A stretch of DNA of 37,279 nt, from positions 1 through 37,279 of the forward strand of contig JANQIE010000016.1 in the NCBI GenBank assembly GCA_028282295.1, read 5' to 3'. The notes below the pieces were generated by a model. The model searched no databases and was not told where the DNA came from. It worked only from the letters and a program-made list of their open reading frames with translations. This document shows, piece by piece, positions 15,506 through 24,455 of the stretch (position 1 is its first letter; each line of letters begins with the position of its first letter). Origin of the DNA: Desulfobacterales bacterium (lineage in GTDB: Bacteria; Desulfobacterota; Desulfobacteria; Desulfobacterales; JANQIE01). Made by a program: the position numbers and the translations under genes.

Positions 15506-17704
15506 ATGGAAGTTGTTGAAAAAAACGAATCGGAACCCGATGGCACGAAACCGGCGGCGTTTGATCCGAACGCGCCCCAACGATTTATTAACCGTGAGCT
15601 TTCGTGGCTGGAATTCAACCGCCGCGTTTTGGAAGAAGCCTTCAATACATCTCACCCCTTACTCGAACGCATCCGTTTTTTGTCTATTTCGGCCAGTAAT
15701 CTGGATGAGTTTTACATGGTGCGGGTGGCCGGTTTGAAAGCACAGGTTGCGGCCGGCGTGCAGGGCGATAACGCGGATGGTCTGACCCCCAGTCAACAGC
15801 TTGCGGCCATCAGCGAAAACACGACCCGGTTGATGGATGAACAGCATTTGTGTTTGCAGGGCCTGATTGGCGAGTTGGAGCAACACGGAATTATCCTGTT
15901 GGATCCGACCAACCTGACCGATCTTGACAAACGCTGGCTGACCAATACCTTCGAGCAGGAAATCTTCCCGATTCTAACGCCGATTGCCGTCGACCCGGCC
16001 CATCCCTTCCCCTTCATCCCCAATCTGGGCTTCGGTCTGGTGCTGACCTTGGAGCACAAGTCAACCGGCGATCTGATGGAGGCGCTCATTATTCTGCCCA
16101 ACCAGTTAAGCCGTTTTGTGCGGTTGCCGGGCAAAGAAGTTCGCTTTATCCGCCTGGAACACATGATTTTACTGCATCTGGACCTGTTGTTTCCCTCCTA
16201 CCGGTTGGCCGCCAGTGGCGAGTTCCGGGTGATTCGGGACAGTGAATTGGAAATCGATGACGAAGCCGAAGATTTGGTGCGCACCTTTGAATCAGCCCTG
16301 AAAAGACGCCGCCGCGGCAGTGTGGTGCGCCTGACGGTCAACGCCGATATGCCTGATTCACTTTTGACTTTTGTGCGGGAGCAGTTGGATGTGCCGGGTG
16401 AAGATATCAGTCAGTTTTCGGGGGTGATCGGTCTTTCAGATCTTAAGGAACTTGTGATCGATGAGCGTCCGGACCTGTTGTTTCCGCCCTACCAGCCCCG
16501 GTTTCCCGAACGCATCAAGGACTTCGGCGGCGACTGCTTTTCAGCCATTCATGCCAAAGATATTCTGGTGCACCATCCCTATGAAAGTTTTGAAGTGGTC
16601 GTCCGTTTTTTACGGCAAGCCAGCCGGGATGAAAATGTTGTCGCGATCAAGCAGACCCTGTATCGCACCGCCGCCAACTCGCAGATCATCGAAGCCTTGC
16701 TCGAAGCCGCCGACGCCGGCAAAAACGTGACGGTGATGGTGGAACTCAAGGCCCGCTTTGACGAAGCGGCCAACATCGGCATTGCCCGGCTGCTGGAACG
16801 AGACGGCGTTCAGGTTGTCTTTGGCTTCATTGAACTGAAAACCCATGCCAAGCTATCGCTGGTGGTCCGAAGAGAAGAAAATCGCCTGGTATCGTATGCC
16901 CATATCGGTACCGGCAACTACCACCCGATTACCGCGAAGATCTACACCGATCTGTCCTTTTTTACCTGTGACCCGCAGATCTGCAGTGATGTGGCCAAGG
17001 TATTCAACTACATGACCGGCTATGCCAAGCCGGAGCAACTGCATCATCTGGCCATCGCTCCGATCGGATTGCGCGAATTTTTAATGGAAAAGATCGAGAG
17101 CGAAATCGAACATGCCTGGGCCGGGCGACCGGCGGCCATCTGGGCGAAGATGAATTCGCTGGTGGATCCCGATATCATCGATGCCCTGTACCGGGCATCG
17201 CAGCAGGGGGTCCGGATCGATCTGGTGGTCAGGGGCATTTGCTGCCTGCGCCCCGGATTGCCGGGCCTGTCGGAGAACATCCGGGTCAAATCGATCATCG
17301 GCCGCTTTCTGGAACATTCGCGGATTGCCTGCTTCGGCAACGGGCATCCCATGCCGTCAGCCCATGCCAGTGTTTACATTGCCTCGGCCGACTGGATGCC
17401 GCGCAATATCAACCGGCGAATTGAAGCCATGGTGCCGATCACAAATCCAACGGTCCACCAGCAGGTCATGGACCAGATCATGCCGGCCAACCTGAAAGAC
17501 AACCAGCAAAGTTGGGCGCTTCAGCCCGATGGCAATTATGTGCGGCTGGCTGCGGACAACGGCGACGCCTTCAACGCCCACCATTTTTTCATGACCAATC
17601 CAAGCCTGTCCGGACGGGGGTCGGCACTTACCCCCAATCGCCGTAAACGCCGCAAGCGGGTCAAGGGGAAACAGAAGAAAAAGGCGATTGATAAAGCAGA
17701 ATAA
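15506..17704 (+). CDS. ppk1: Polyphosphate kinase 1
   Basis: A 732-residue enzyme that reversibly polymerises the gamma-phosphate of ATP into polyphosphate. N-terminal domain: [19 protein letters not shown] (near 31-49) and [13 protein letters not shown], both highly conserved. Two phospholipase-D-like catalytic halves follow. The autophosphorylated histidine corresponds to His466 in [11 protein letters not shown], and the second essential histidine to His604 in [12 protein letters not shown] (E. coli His435 and His592). I chose ATG 15506, with AGGGA upstream; a longer frame would only read through the MITE. The C-terminus is a lysine/arginine-rich tail. It is divergent from the ppx/sixA operon, so synthesis and breakdown sit side by side. 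Confidence 0.95.
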   Translation: MEVVEKNESEPDGTKPAAFDPNAPQRFINRELSWLEFNRRVLEEAFNTSHPLLERIRFLSISASNLDEFYMVRVAGLKAQVAAGVQGDNADGLTPSQQLAAISENTTRLMDEQHLCLQGLIGELEQHGIILLDPTNLTDLDKRWLTNTFEQEIFPILTPIAVDPAHPFPFIPNLGFGLVLTLEHKSTGDLMEALIILPNQLSRFVRLPGKEVRFIRLEHMILLHLDLLFPSYRLAASGEFRVIRDSELEIDDEAEDLVRTFESALKRRRRGSVVRLTVNADMPDSLLTFVREQLDVPGEDISQFSGVIGLSDLKELVIDERPDLLFPPYQPRFPERIKDFGGDCFSAIHAKDILVHHPYESFEVVVRFLRQASRDENVVAIKQTLYRTAANSQIIEALLEAADAGKNVTVMVELKARFDEAANIGIARLLERDGVQVVFGFIELKTHAKLSLVVRREENRLVSYAHIGTGNYHPITAKIYTDLSFFTCDPQICSDVAKVFNYMTGYAKPEQLHHLAIAPIGLREFLMEKIESEIEHAWAGRPAAIWAKMNSLVDPDIIDALYRASQQGVRIDLVVRGICCLRPGLPGLSENIRVKSIIGRFLEHSRIACFGNGHPMPSAHASVYIASADWMPRNINRRIEAMVPITNPTVHQQVMDQIMPANLKDNQQSWALQPDGNYVRLAADNGDAFNAHHFFMTNPSLSGRGSALTPNRRKRRKRVKGKQKKKAIDKAE

Positions 17705-17783
17705 AGAGGGGGGGGCACTGCAAGCCACTGTGCCGGCGGGTCAAACAGAGTCAATGGTATTTGGTTTGTTATTCGGTTGGGCC

Positions 17784-17802
17784 GTTTTTGCGCGAGCCCT
17801 TA
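17784..17802. repeat. Single arm of the GGGCTCGCGCAAAAA family
   Basis: GTTTTTGCGCGAGCCCTTA lies between the converging ends of ppk1 and the ParA gene. Only one arm is present, so it cannot form the full hairpin by itself. Confidence 0.5.
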
Positions 17803-17836
17803 ACAAAAACCCGACGCCGGCTCGGCGTATTTTACT

Positions 17837-18853
17837 TCATACCGGCATACCGGTTTTTGCCGCGATTTTGATCGCAAGGGTTTTGAAATCCACTTTAGCA
17901 TCCTTGACGGCGTTGGCATGGCTGCCGATGGCGCCGTCGGCAGAAAGCAATTTAAAAATAGGTTTGCGATGTTCCTGCGCCATGGGTACCAGACTACGGT
18001 AGTGTTTGATGGTGGCTAAACAATAGGGATCATCTTCGAGCTTCATCGTTGGATCGACGTCTTCTTTTTCGATGAATTCCCGGTACACCGCCGGGATGCG
18101 GTTGACCCATTTGTCATACGCTTTTACCGGACGCGACAGTCTGACGCCATGTTGTTGGCAAAGATAACCGATCGGCTTCATCTTGCCTTGTGGCAGCCGG
18201 AACGTTTTGTAGTTGTCGGCTTCCGGACTGTCGGTCCAGTTATCCAGGCGTTTTTGCCAGGCTTTTTGCCAAAGGTTCAATGTTGGGCCAAGGTTTTTAA
18301 GACCCTGCAAAGAGAAAAGATCGGCACCGAGGGGAATCACCACGTAATCTGTGGCGATGAGTACCGAACGATTTATGGCTCCCAGGTTGGGGCCGATATC
18401 CACAAGGATGATATCGGCTTCAACCTTGCGCGCCGCCATTTGCATGACCTGCCAGAAGGAACTCAGGATTCGCATCGGGCGATACAGGTTGTTGTCACCC
18501 ATACTATGCGGCCATTGGTTTGAGAGGGCATCCTCGTAGCCGGACAAGTCAACATCACCGGGGATAAGGTAAAGGTCCGTAGTGATTTTTTGAAGCCGCG
18601 GTTCTTTGATATCTCCGATCCCCGTGAGTGGCCTGACGCAATGGTAAATCGTCGACTCTGAGGATTGTTCGTTCCAGATGGATTCAATCTGGTCTTCGTC
18701 AAAAAACGCTGCGGTCAGATTGGCCTGGGGATCTATATCGACGGCAACCACGCGTTTGCGCAAACCAGCATACATCCACGCCAGATGATAAATCAGTGAT
18801 GTCTTTCCTACCCCCCCTTTGTTGTTAAAGAAGGTCAGTATGGGTACGCTCAT
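17837..18853 (-). CDS. ParA family ATPase
   Basis: A 338-residue MinD/ParA-type P-loop ATPase. The deviant Walker A motif is NNKGGVGKTS with signature Lys12 and Lys17. VVAVDIDPQANLT (about 35-47) is the A-prime/switch I region, and the Walker B-like DIILVDIGPNLGAINRSVLIATD is typical. The C-terminal third is longer than in plasmid ParA and is unfamiliar to me. There is no parB or plasmid replication gene. Its start codon overlaps the stop of the upstream AlbA_2 gene by four bases, so the two proteins are probably made together and work together. This is not the usual chromosome segregation pair; a defence or other conflict role is possible. Confidence 0.85.
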   Translation of the reverse strand: MSVPILTFFNNKGGVGKTSLIYHLAWMYAGLRKRVVAVDIDPQANLTAAFFDEDQIESIWNEQSSESTIYHCVRPLTGIGDIKEPRLQKITTDLYLIPGDVDLSGYEDALSNQWPHSMGDNNLYRPMRILSSFWQVMQMAARKVEADIILVDIGPNLGAINRSVLIATDYVVIPLGADLFSLQGLKNLGPTLNLWQKAWQKRLDNWTDSPEADNYKTFRLPQGKMKPIGYLCQQHGVRLSRPVKAYDKWVNRIPAVYREFIEKEDVDPTMKLEDDPYCLATIKHYRSLVPMAQEHRKPIFKLLSADGAIGSHANAVKDAKVDFKTLAIKIAAKTGMPV

Positions 18854-20058
18854 GGCTTCCTCCTGATTAACGCGAGAACGAAACTTTGATCGACTTCAAA
18901 CTCAAGTTCCGGATTTCCATTGTTCTTCAGCGCTTTTTTCGCAATTTCGATACCGCGCCCAAAGGCCTGAACAAATCCGAAGGTTTTCAAAACATCACCA
19001 ATATTGGGATTGCGATAATCAGTGATACCGGGTTTGCCGAAGTTTTCAGGTGTCACATTGCCGTAGGGGCCACCCGGACTTGATATCTCGATGCGGTCAT
19101 TAAACCAGTAAACACGCACCGGAGCGTTCGTACTTTCATATGTGCGATGCAAAACCGTATTATACAATATTTGTTGGTAAGCCGCGGCCGGATAAGGGGA
19201 TGACTTTGTATGCGTGGGGCCTGAAACAACATCGATCGCCGTGCGATTGTGGGCAAGGAGTTTTTCTTCAGATCGACGAAGTATTTCGACAATAGCACCA
19301 CCAATGTTTTCCTCGTCAATAATCGGGTCGGTTAATTCCGTTCCATCAATTCTTAAAAACTGGATATGGGCCCCTGGAAAAAAATCTTGTGGGTTTTTAC
19401 CAAGGGCTAGCAAGCCAAGAACGGTCGGCGTGTTATCCTCGGGCGACACAATCATTTTACATGATGCCAGACGCGCTTCATAAGATCGGTTGTTTGTTTC
19501 CAAAATATCCGGGGCAAAAGCGGCCGGCAGGTACTCACTTTCGAAAATGAGACGGGAAAGGTCGGACAGCTTAGCCGTTGGAACGGGGTATATATCGAAG
19601 GGAAGGTTTTTATACCTTCTTTTTTCATTCAGAATGCGCTCTTCCTGTTCATTGGCAATCGATCTGCGCGGACCGGTTCGGATCCAGATGCGGCCACCAT
19701 ATTTTACCGGTGGCATGTCGGAGGGATGCACGGTGACAATAGCCATATCCGCACCGTTTATGGTGCGTTTTTCAACGGAAAGGGCGGGTAGCGGCAAAAT
19801 GTTTCCGTCCGTCTTCATGTCCGCAAGGCTGCAAAGCAGTTCTTCTGTTATCGGTTCGTTTGAAGGTGAACCATCATCCTTGGCGCCAATAAACAACACA
19901 CCGGGCTTGTTATGATTCGGCAGATCGTTGGCAAATGCGCAAACCGCCTGCCGGGCTTTTTTGGGTATATCGCCCTTGAAAGACTGTTTGCGTTCAATTC
20001 GATCAGACTCGATATCTTCAAGAAGCACTTTTAGGTCATCGTCAGTAAATCGAATCAT
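18850..20058 (-). CDS. AlbA_2 / RecG-like putative DNA-binding protein
   Basis: A 402-residue protein of the AlbA_2 (Schlafen-like) plus RecG-like family. The N-terminal domain (about 8-130) has ESDRIERKQSFKG, then FANDLPNHNKPGVLFIGAKDDG and a VKYGGRIWIRTGPRR segment. The C-terminal part has NTVLHRTYESTNAPVRVYWF and DRIEISSPGGPYG, the ATP-binding-like domain usual in these proteins. These are often annotated as RecG-like transcriptional regulators or helicases but lack helicase motifs. AAGGAA precedes ATG 20058, and ATGA overlap couples it to the ParA ATPase. AlbA_2/Schlafen domains occur in nucleic-acid-targeting defence proteins; the present role is unproven. Confidence 0.82.
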   Translation of the reverse strand: MIRFTDDDLKVLLEDIESDRIERKQSFKGDIPKKARQAVCAFANDLPNHNKPGVLFIGAKDDGSPSNEPITEELLCSLADMKTDGNILPLPALSVEKRTINGADMAIVTVHPSDMPPVKYGGRIWIRTGPRRSIANEQEERILNEKRRYKNLPFDIYPVPTAKLSDLSRLIFESEYLPAAFAPDILETNNRSYEARLASCKMIVSPEDNTPTVLGLLALGKNPQDFFPGAHIQFLRIDGTELTDPIIDEENIGGAIVEILRRSEEKLLAHNRTAIDVVSGPTHTKSSPYPAAAYQQILYNTVLHRTYESTNAPVRVYWFNDRIEISSPGGPYGNVTPENFGKPGITDYRNPNIGDVLKTFGFVQAFGRGIEIAKKALKNNGNPELEFEVDQSFVLALIRRKP

Positions 20059-20123
20059 TGAAGTTCCTTTTTTTCAACATGATATGGATATTCACCATAA
20101 GACTCAGGCACAATATTTTACGT

Positions 20124-20152
20124 AGGATACTTAGGTTGAGATTCAATATCAA
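20124..20152 (-). promoter_or_regulatory. Predicted promoter of the AlbA_2-ParA operon
   Basis: On the minus strand TTGATA (20147-20152) and TATCCT (20124-20129) are separated by 17 bases. It lies about 65 bases before the AlbA_2 start codon. Confidence 0.4.
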
Positions 20153-20180
20153 TTGATTTGTGTGGGATTGTATCAATATT

Positions 20181-20299
20181 GAACCGGCGACTAAATATAC
20201 AAACCTTCGTCATGCCGGACTTGATCCGGCATCCAGAATTAACGCTTGATTCCGGCGCCCGCCGGAATCACAATTTTAAAGGTATTTTATTGCCGGGTT
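20181..20299 (+). repeat. Dispersed element C, copy 2
   Basis: Nearly identical in reverse orientation to 160-292, about 20 kb away. AATATT occurs on both sides (20175-20180 and 20300-20305), a possible target duplication, though the sequence is itself palindromic. It has two internal GC-rich hairpins and inverted-like ends. Confidence 0.6.
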
Positions 20300-20369
20300 A
20301 ATATTACGCATAATTAGGCCAAATAGAGCCATTTTTTTCAGGGCAATCGCATTTGGAAATCTGGAGAGC

Positions 20370-20421
20370 CAAAAAGGTTAATATCGTTTTGATTCTGGAC
20401 CCCGGCGTTCGCCGGGGTGAC
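20370..20421 (+). repeat. Dispersed element B, copy 3
   Basis: AAAAAGGTTAATATCGTTTTGATTCTGGA leads into the hairpin CCCCGGC-GTTC-GCCGGGG and TGAC, as at 415-468 and 2929-2979. With element C it fills most of the 387-base gap between 20059 and 20445, where I see no gene. Confidence 0.6.
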
Positions 20422-20445
20422 GTGATATCTTCCGGTTGCATTCCG

Positions 20446-20772
20446 TTAATGAGGTGCGCCACTGTTTTTTTCCGGCCGTCTTACAGCGAAATTAAAACCC
20501 GCCTTTTTCAGTTTGGCCATTTCACCGCGCGTGACTACGGCTTCAACCAATAGCGGCTCGGTTGGCAGATGGCAAGTTGCCGTGTCTTCTGGTTTTGGCC
20601 GCACGCGTATGATTTCAATTCCCATGCGGCGCAGTTCCTTGACCTGTTGCGGTGAGTCGGCTTCGATGAAAACCGCTGTCAGCCGGGCTTTTCGCATGGA
20701 ACGGGGGGCGCCCGCCGAAGCTGCGGGCATCATCGTCAGCACTGGCATGAGGCTCAGCGTCGCTTTTATAAT
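20446..20772 (-). CDS. Secreted small protein resembling an M14 peptidase pro-domain
   Basis: About 108 residues. The body, TAVFIEADSPQQVKELRRMGIEI..VEAVVTRGEMAKLKKAGFNF, is clearly related to the N-terminal region of the large M14 peptidase just upstream (MVQIEVDSPGQVKKLARMGLDI..VQAVVSTHDERKLQRHGFNW). No peptidase domain follows. The start is unusual: AAAAGGAGAGGC is followed by ATT (20772) and ATA (20769), and starting there gives a good signal peptide ending MMPAASA. The first in-frame ATG is at 20748. So either an ATT/ATA start is used or the initiator has mutated. It may be a stand-alone inhibitor or chaperone of the peptidase, or a remnant of a duplicated peptidase gene. Confidence 0.55.
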   Translation of the reverse strand: MIKATLSLMPVLTMMPAASAGAPRSMRKARLTAVFIEADSPQQVKELRRMGIEIIRVRPKPEDTATCHLPTEPLLVEAVVTRGEMAKLKKAGFNFAVRRPEKNSGAPH

Positions 20773-20851
20773 GCCTCTCCTTTTGTTCGAGGTGGGGTGT
20801 GATTTTATGGACGCGCGGTTCGGGAATCCGTTGGCGATCGATTCAAAATGA

Positions 20852-20892
20852 AACGGCAGGCTGGATTGCCAATGCAACCCAAACCTGCCGTT
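20852..20892 (-). terminator. Possible terminator of the M14 peptidase gene
   Basis: AACGGCAGG (20852-20860) pairs perfectly with CCTGCCGTT (20884-20892) across a 23-base loop. On the minus strand it lies about 40 bases after the peptidase stop and is followed by TTCATTTTG, only a weak T-tract. Confidence 0.35.
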
Positions 20893-20929
20893 GGTTTTAC
20901 TGGGTGTTGTCGAAAATCCGCTGTGAGGT

Positions 20930-23900
20930 TTAATCAAGGTAGTCGAGGACGCGTTTCATCACCGTCGCCCGCGTCGTATCCGAAGCGATGGCTTCAAACC
21001 CAAAGCCGAGGTAAACGGCATTGTCGGTGCGAATGGCCGGCCCTTCGGGGAATCCGGCGCCTTCAATTCGGGTCCAGTTGTTGATGGCCGTGCTGCCCGG
21101 CGCCACGCTGACTTGCCAGGGATCCAGGCCGGTTTCAAAGTCCTGCAGCACTTCGCCGCCCAGTTGCACGTCATCCAGAAAAACTCCCAGATTCTGGGTG
21201 CCCCAGTCCGATGCGTAACTGATGTACAGTTCAACTTCCCGGCCGCGCCACGCGCTCAGGTCCATGCGAACCTGCTGCCAGCCGTTGCTGTTGCCGGTAA
21301 ACGCATACCATTCGCCGGTAGAGCCCACCGGGGTGCAGGCGTCATCCATATAGTGGGCCAGATGCGGGTGGATTTGTTCGACCCAACCCGATGCGCAGCT
21401 ATCACCGGTGGTGGACACGGTCAGTGCGTTGTCGTCGGGCAGGGTGGTCCAGGTACCGGTTGCGGTATCGGCGATTTCAACAAAGGCAAAGTCCCAGTTG
21501 ACTTCGATGTCGTAGGAGATCCGGAAGGTCAGCACGGGATCGTCCTCGGGCACCGTGAAGACGCCGCCCAGCCGTTTAAAGGACCGGTCGGACATCTGGC
21601 TGTAAACGTAGTACATCCCCGAATGGGGATCAAACGGCCCGCCGGGGCGCACATAACGGGCGGCCACCGCCGATTCAAAGTGCGGCAGGAAATAGCTCGT
21701 CGCCAGAAAAGAGTCGGCCGAGGTCTGATTGCCGGCGCTGTCTGCGCCGGTCAGTTTGAAGTCAAGGCCGTCAAACACCGGATCGCCGGTCACACCGGTC
21801 ACGTCAAAGGGCTGATCCATGGCGCTGTCCATGCCGGCGCCGTCTACGTGCATGAACGCGCCCAGGTAGTATTGGAAGAAGTCGTCCGAGAACATACCGT
21901 AGACACTTGACAGATAGGCCAGATCCTGTCCGGTGGCGAACAGTTTGCCGTCGCTGTAATTCAAGTAGGCCCGTACGCTCAGGGCTTCGTCTTCATGCAC
22001 GCCGAAACCGGGCACGGTGGGGGCATAGTCGTCGCCGGTGTACCAGATTACTTTGTCGTAATGCGACAGCACTTCGGTATAGGATGGCGCGGTTGCTTTT
22101 TCATCGACATCCCAGATATTATAGGCGACCCCCAGCTCATCAAGCGCGTCGGTGTAGTACTTCAAATAGTTCGGACCCGAGGTGTCGGCGTACACCGGGT
22201 AGTCTCCGCTGTAGTCCTCGGCCGCCAGAATCAGCACGTTGCCCTTGCCGGCCTGATCGACCTGGTATTCATAGGGGCCCAGTTTGATGTCCTTGCCGAC
22301 GATTTTGTAACGCACCCGGGCGCCGTCCCGCTGGCCCCTGATTGTGGCCCGGTAGCGCGTGTAATATACGCCCGGTTTTTGGTTGTAGGTATTGCCGAGC
22401 ATTTCACGAAAACGGGCCTGTCGCCAGCGCCCTTTGTCGATCTGCCGGCGTCCTTCGTCGATCTGCCGGCGCCCTTCATCGATCTGATAGAGCAGTTTGA
22501 GTCTGCTGTGGTTGCGGGCCAGTACTTCGACCCCTTGTTGGACACCGTGGGACGTGCCGACCGGCGTGTGGTAGGCCGCTTCGGTGACAAGCCCGGTGGG
22601 CGACACCGGGTTGGCCGGATCGGCCGCGCTTTCGCAGACGCTCAAGGCGAAGTTCAGGCTGTCTTCAAAGACCTGCTGCACCATGGCCTCGTCATCCGGG
22701 AACTCGAAGCCGTAGAAGTTGCCGTCGGCATCCTCGCCGTAAGTGAACTCCACGGTGTGCGACGGCACCCCGGCCCTGGCATAGGCCCAGTCGGTAAAAT
22801 CGCCGTTGGTGGTGTACAGATCGGCGCCCACGCCCGGATCGTAACCCCGGTCCAAAATTGTATCCCAAATGGCCGGTGCTTCATCGGTGCCGGCCTGGGC
22901 CACGAAGATTGGGTCGTCGTGGCAGGGGGTTTGCACCTGCCAGCCCCAAGGATACAGAATCAGGTCGCTGTAGGTGTGGTAGGAGATGATGAACTTGAAC
23001 TTGTGGCGTTGGATGAATTTTACCAGGGCCTTGGTTTCCGGCTCCGAGTTCGGTTCGGGCCCCCGGTAGGTGTTGTCGGAAAAACTCGGGCTTGAGCCTT
23101 CGTCGTCCAGGGCCCAGTGCGAGTCGAAGTTGCGGTTCAAATCGACCCCGTCGTTGAGGGTGATTTCGCCGTCGCCGTCATTGTCGCGCAGGTTCTTGCG
23201 CCACAGGCGTTCGTCGGTGAAGGTGTATTCATACCCGTCCGGGTTGGCCACCGGCATGATGTAAATCCGGGTGGTTTCCAAAAGCCGCGAAACCCGTTTG
23301 TCGGTCCCGTAGTTTGCAACCAGGTACTTGATCAGCCGTATGCCCATCTGGGTGGCGACCCATTCGCGGGCATGATGGGTGGCTACGAAAAGAACTTCCG
23401 GTTTGCGTTGGTGTCGCTTTTTGTCTTGCTCGCCGTATTTGTGTTTACCCTGACCGGCGCTGACGCAGACCATCAACAGGGGCCGTTTTTGATGGCTGTA
23501 GCCGATGGTTTGCAGTGAGATCAGGTGGCGATGGTCGGCGGCGAGGTCGTAAAGTTGATCGCGGATACCGAGTTTGGGTTCGTCAAAGCTGTGATACACC
23601 GTGTCGGCCACAGGGGCTGCCGTGGTCATGGGGCGCAAGGTGTTGCGTGTTTGGCGCCTTTGCAATTGGCGCCAGTTGAAACCGTGGCGTTGCAATTTGC
23701 GTTCGTCATGGGTCGACACGACCGCCTGCACCCGAAAGCCCGGCACGTCGAAATCGCCGGCCCAGGGCGATAGCGCGGCGCGGCGCACCGCGGCGATATC
23801 GAGCCCCATGCGGGCCAGTTTTTTGACCTGTCCCGGCGAGTCGACCTCAATTTGCACCATTTTTAATTTCCCGCCCGCCGCCGCTGCCGGCGCCGGAACC

Positions 23901-23977
23901 GTGATGGCGCTTGCGACCCCCAGTACCAGCAAAGCGATCAGTAGAGTGTACTTACCCGCTCCTTTGACTCTTTTCAT
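20930..23977 (-). CDS. Secreted M14 zinc carboxypeptidase, multidomain
   Basis: A 1015-residue exported metallopeptidase. The signal peptide is at about 1-35 (KYTLLIALLVLGVASA..AAAA). A pro-domain-like segment is at about 37-105. The M14 catalytic domain spans roughly 125-450: zinc ligands His202 and Glu205 in HHARE, third ligand His334 (SYHTYS), substrate-binding NRNFD (291-295) and catalytic Glu410 (HTVEFTYG). DNDGDGEI (266-273) looks like a calcium loop. Residues 480 to the end form a beta-rich C-terminal part with MAM/lectin-like features near the end (WRGREVELYISYASDWGTQNLGVFLDDVQLGG). Start ATG 23977 has AGGAGGTG; longer frames lack one. It probably degrades extracellular peptides for nutrition. 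Confidence 0.9.
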   Translation of the reverse strand: MKRVKGAGKYTLLIALLVLGVASAITVPAPAAAAGGKLKMVQIEVDSPGQVKKLARMGLDIAAVRRAALSPWAGDFDVPGFRVQAVVSTHDERKLQRHGFNWRQLQRRQTRNTLRPMTTAAPVADTVYHSFDEPKLGIRDQLYDLAADHRHLISLQTIGYSHQKRPLLMVCVSAGQGKHKYGEQDKKRHQRKPEVLFVATHHAREWVATQMGIRLIKYLVANYGTDKRVSRLLETTRIYIMPVANPDGYEYTFTDERLWRKNLRDNDGDGEITLNDGVDLNRNFDSHWALDDEGSSPSFSDNTYRGPEPNSEPETKALVKFIQRHKFKFIISYHTYSDLILYPWGWQVQTPCHDDPIFVAQAGTDEAPAIWDTILDRGYDPGVGADLYTTNGDFTDWAYARAGVPSHTVEFTYGEDADGNFYGFEFPDDEAMVQQVFEDSLNFALSVCESAADPANPVSPTGLVTEAAYHTPVGTSHGVQQGVEVLARNHSRLKLLYQIDEGRRQIDEGRRQIDKGRWRQARFREMLGNTYNQKPGVYYTRYRATIRGQRDGARVRYKIVGKDIKLGPYEYQVDQAGKGNVLILAAEDYSGDYPVYADTSGPNYLKYYTDALDELGVAYNIWDVDEKATAPSYTEVLSHYDKVIWYTGDDYAPTVPGFGVHEDEALSVRAYLNYSDGKLFATGQDLAYLSSVYGMFSDDFFQYYLGAFMHVDGAGMDSAMDQPFDVTGVTGDPVFDGLDFKLTGADSAGNQTSADSFLATSYFLPHFESAVAARYVRPGGPFDPHSGMYYVYSQMSDRSFKRLGGVFTVPEDDPVLTFRISYDIEVNWDFAFVEIADTATGTWTTLPDDNALTVSTTGDSCASGWVEQIHPHLAHYMDDACTPVGSTGEWYAFTGNSNGWQQVRMDLSAWRGREVELYISYASDWGTQNLGVFLDDVQLGGEVLQDFETGLDPWQVSVAPGSTAINNWTRIEGAGFPEGPAIRTDNAVYLGFGFEAIASDTTRATVMKRVLDYLD
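22428..22486 (-). repeat. 21-bp in-frame tandem repeat in the M14 gene
   Basis: Units at 22428-22448, 22449-22469 and a partial third at 22470-22486 encode the repeated heptad RRQIDEG in a short charged linker after the catalytic domain. The units differ by a few bases. Confidence 0.8.
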
Positions 23978-24167
23978 TGTGCGCACCTCCTGTGATTGAA
24001 TTAAGAATGAAGAATTTGGAATTGAGAATTTAAGGTATAACCCGTATGCAAATGTTAAAAAAAAGGCCGTTTTTTGTACGGTATTAATTTTTAATTTATG
24101 GGAAAAAATGACTGAAAAATGCGGGTTTAAAAATCTGCACAAGAAACAAGATCAATAATCTCTTGCC

Positions 24168-24196
24168 TTCATATGGATATGTTGACACATTATAAT
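24168..24196 (+). promoter_or_regulatory. Candidate promoter upstream of the TIR operon
   Basis: TTCATA (24168-24173) and a perfect TATAAT (24191-24196) are 17 bases apart. It is about 260 bases before the TIR gene, and the 478-base gap 23978-24455 also has to contain the divergent M14 promoter. Confidence 0.3.
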
Positions 24197-24242
24197 TTTA
24201 AATTCTATTCAAACCGGCGAGGGGGTAGCGAATCGGTAATTG

Positions 24243-24377
24243 ATGCAAAACTGTACCCCCAACTGTTACCTTTTGGTAACTACCAATGATGTATTAGCTG
24301 AGATTAATGCTCATAAGCAACTGGTAAATACCATATGTTCGGTTTCAATTATAGATCCGTCAGCATTATCTGAATGA
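24243..24377 (+). CDS. Possible small leader ORF (44 residues)
   Basis: ATG 24243 opens a frame ending TGA 24375-24377. The translation (MQNCTPNCYLLVTTNDVLAE..., ending SIIDPSALSE) reads like real protein, but I recognise no family, and the ribosome-binding site is poor. It could be a leader peptide, a small partner of the TIR operon or the remains of a longer gene. The coding call is uncertain. Confidence 0.25.
   Translation: MQNCTPNCYLLVTTNDVLAEINAHKQLVNTICSVSIIDPSALSE
24265..24280. promoter_or_regulatory. Palindrome GTTACC-TTTT-GGTAAC
   Basis: Perfect 6-4-6 inverted repeat about 175-190 bases before the TIR start and 70 bases after the candidate -10. GGTAAC appears again at 24381-24386. 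It is a plausible repressor operator for the island, with no regulator identified. Confidence 0.35.
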
Positions 24378-24455
24378 ACGGTAACATCTATTGTTGATCA
24401 AATTCTTTAATACTTGTGATGTGTTTTCTTGCTGTAATTGGCTTTGCACTGATAT

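Noticed and set aside
17837..18853. Plasmid partition locus
   Set aside because: No ParB, no centromere-like iterons and no replication gene; the partner is an AlbA_2 protein.
21995..23095. Long plus-strand open frame of 366 codons
   Set aside because: It lies antisense to the catalytic domain of the M14 peptidase, whose motifs are clear; it is a by-product of GC-rich coding.
24182..24196. TTGACA close to TATAAT before the TIR operon
   Set aside because: The two boxes are only three bases apart and cannot form one promoter; the TTCATA with 17-base spacing is preferred.
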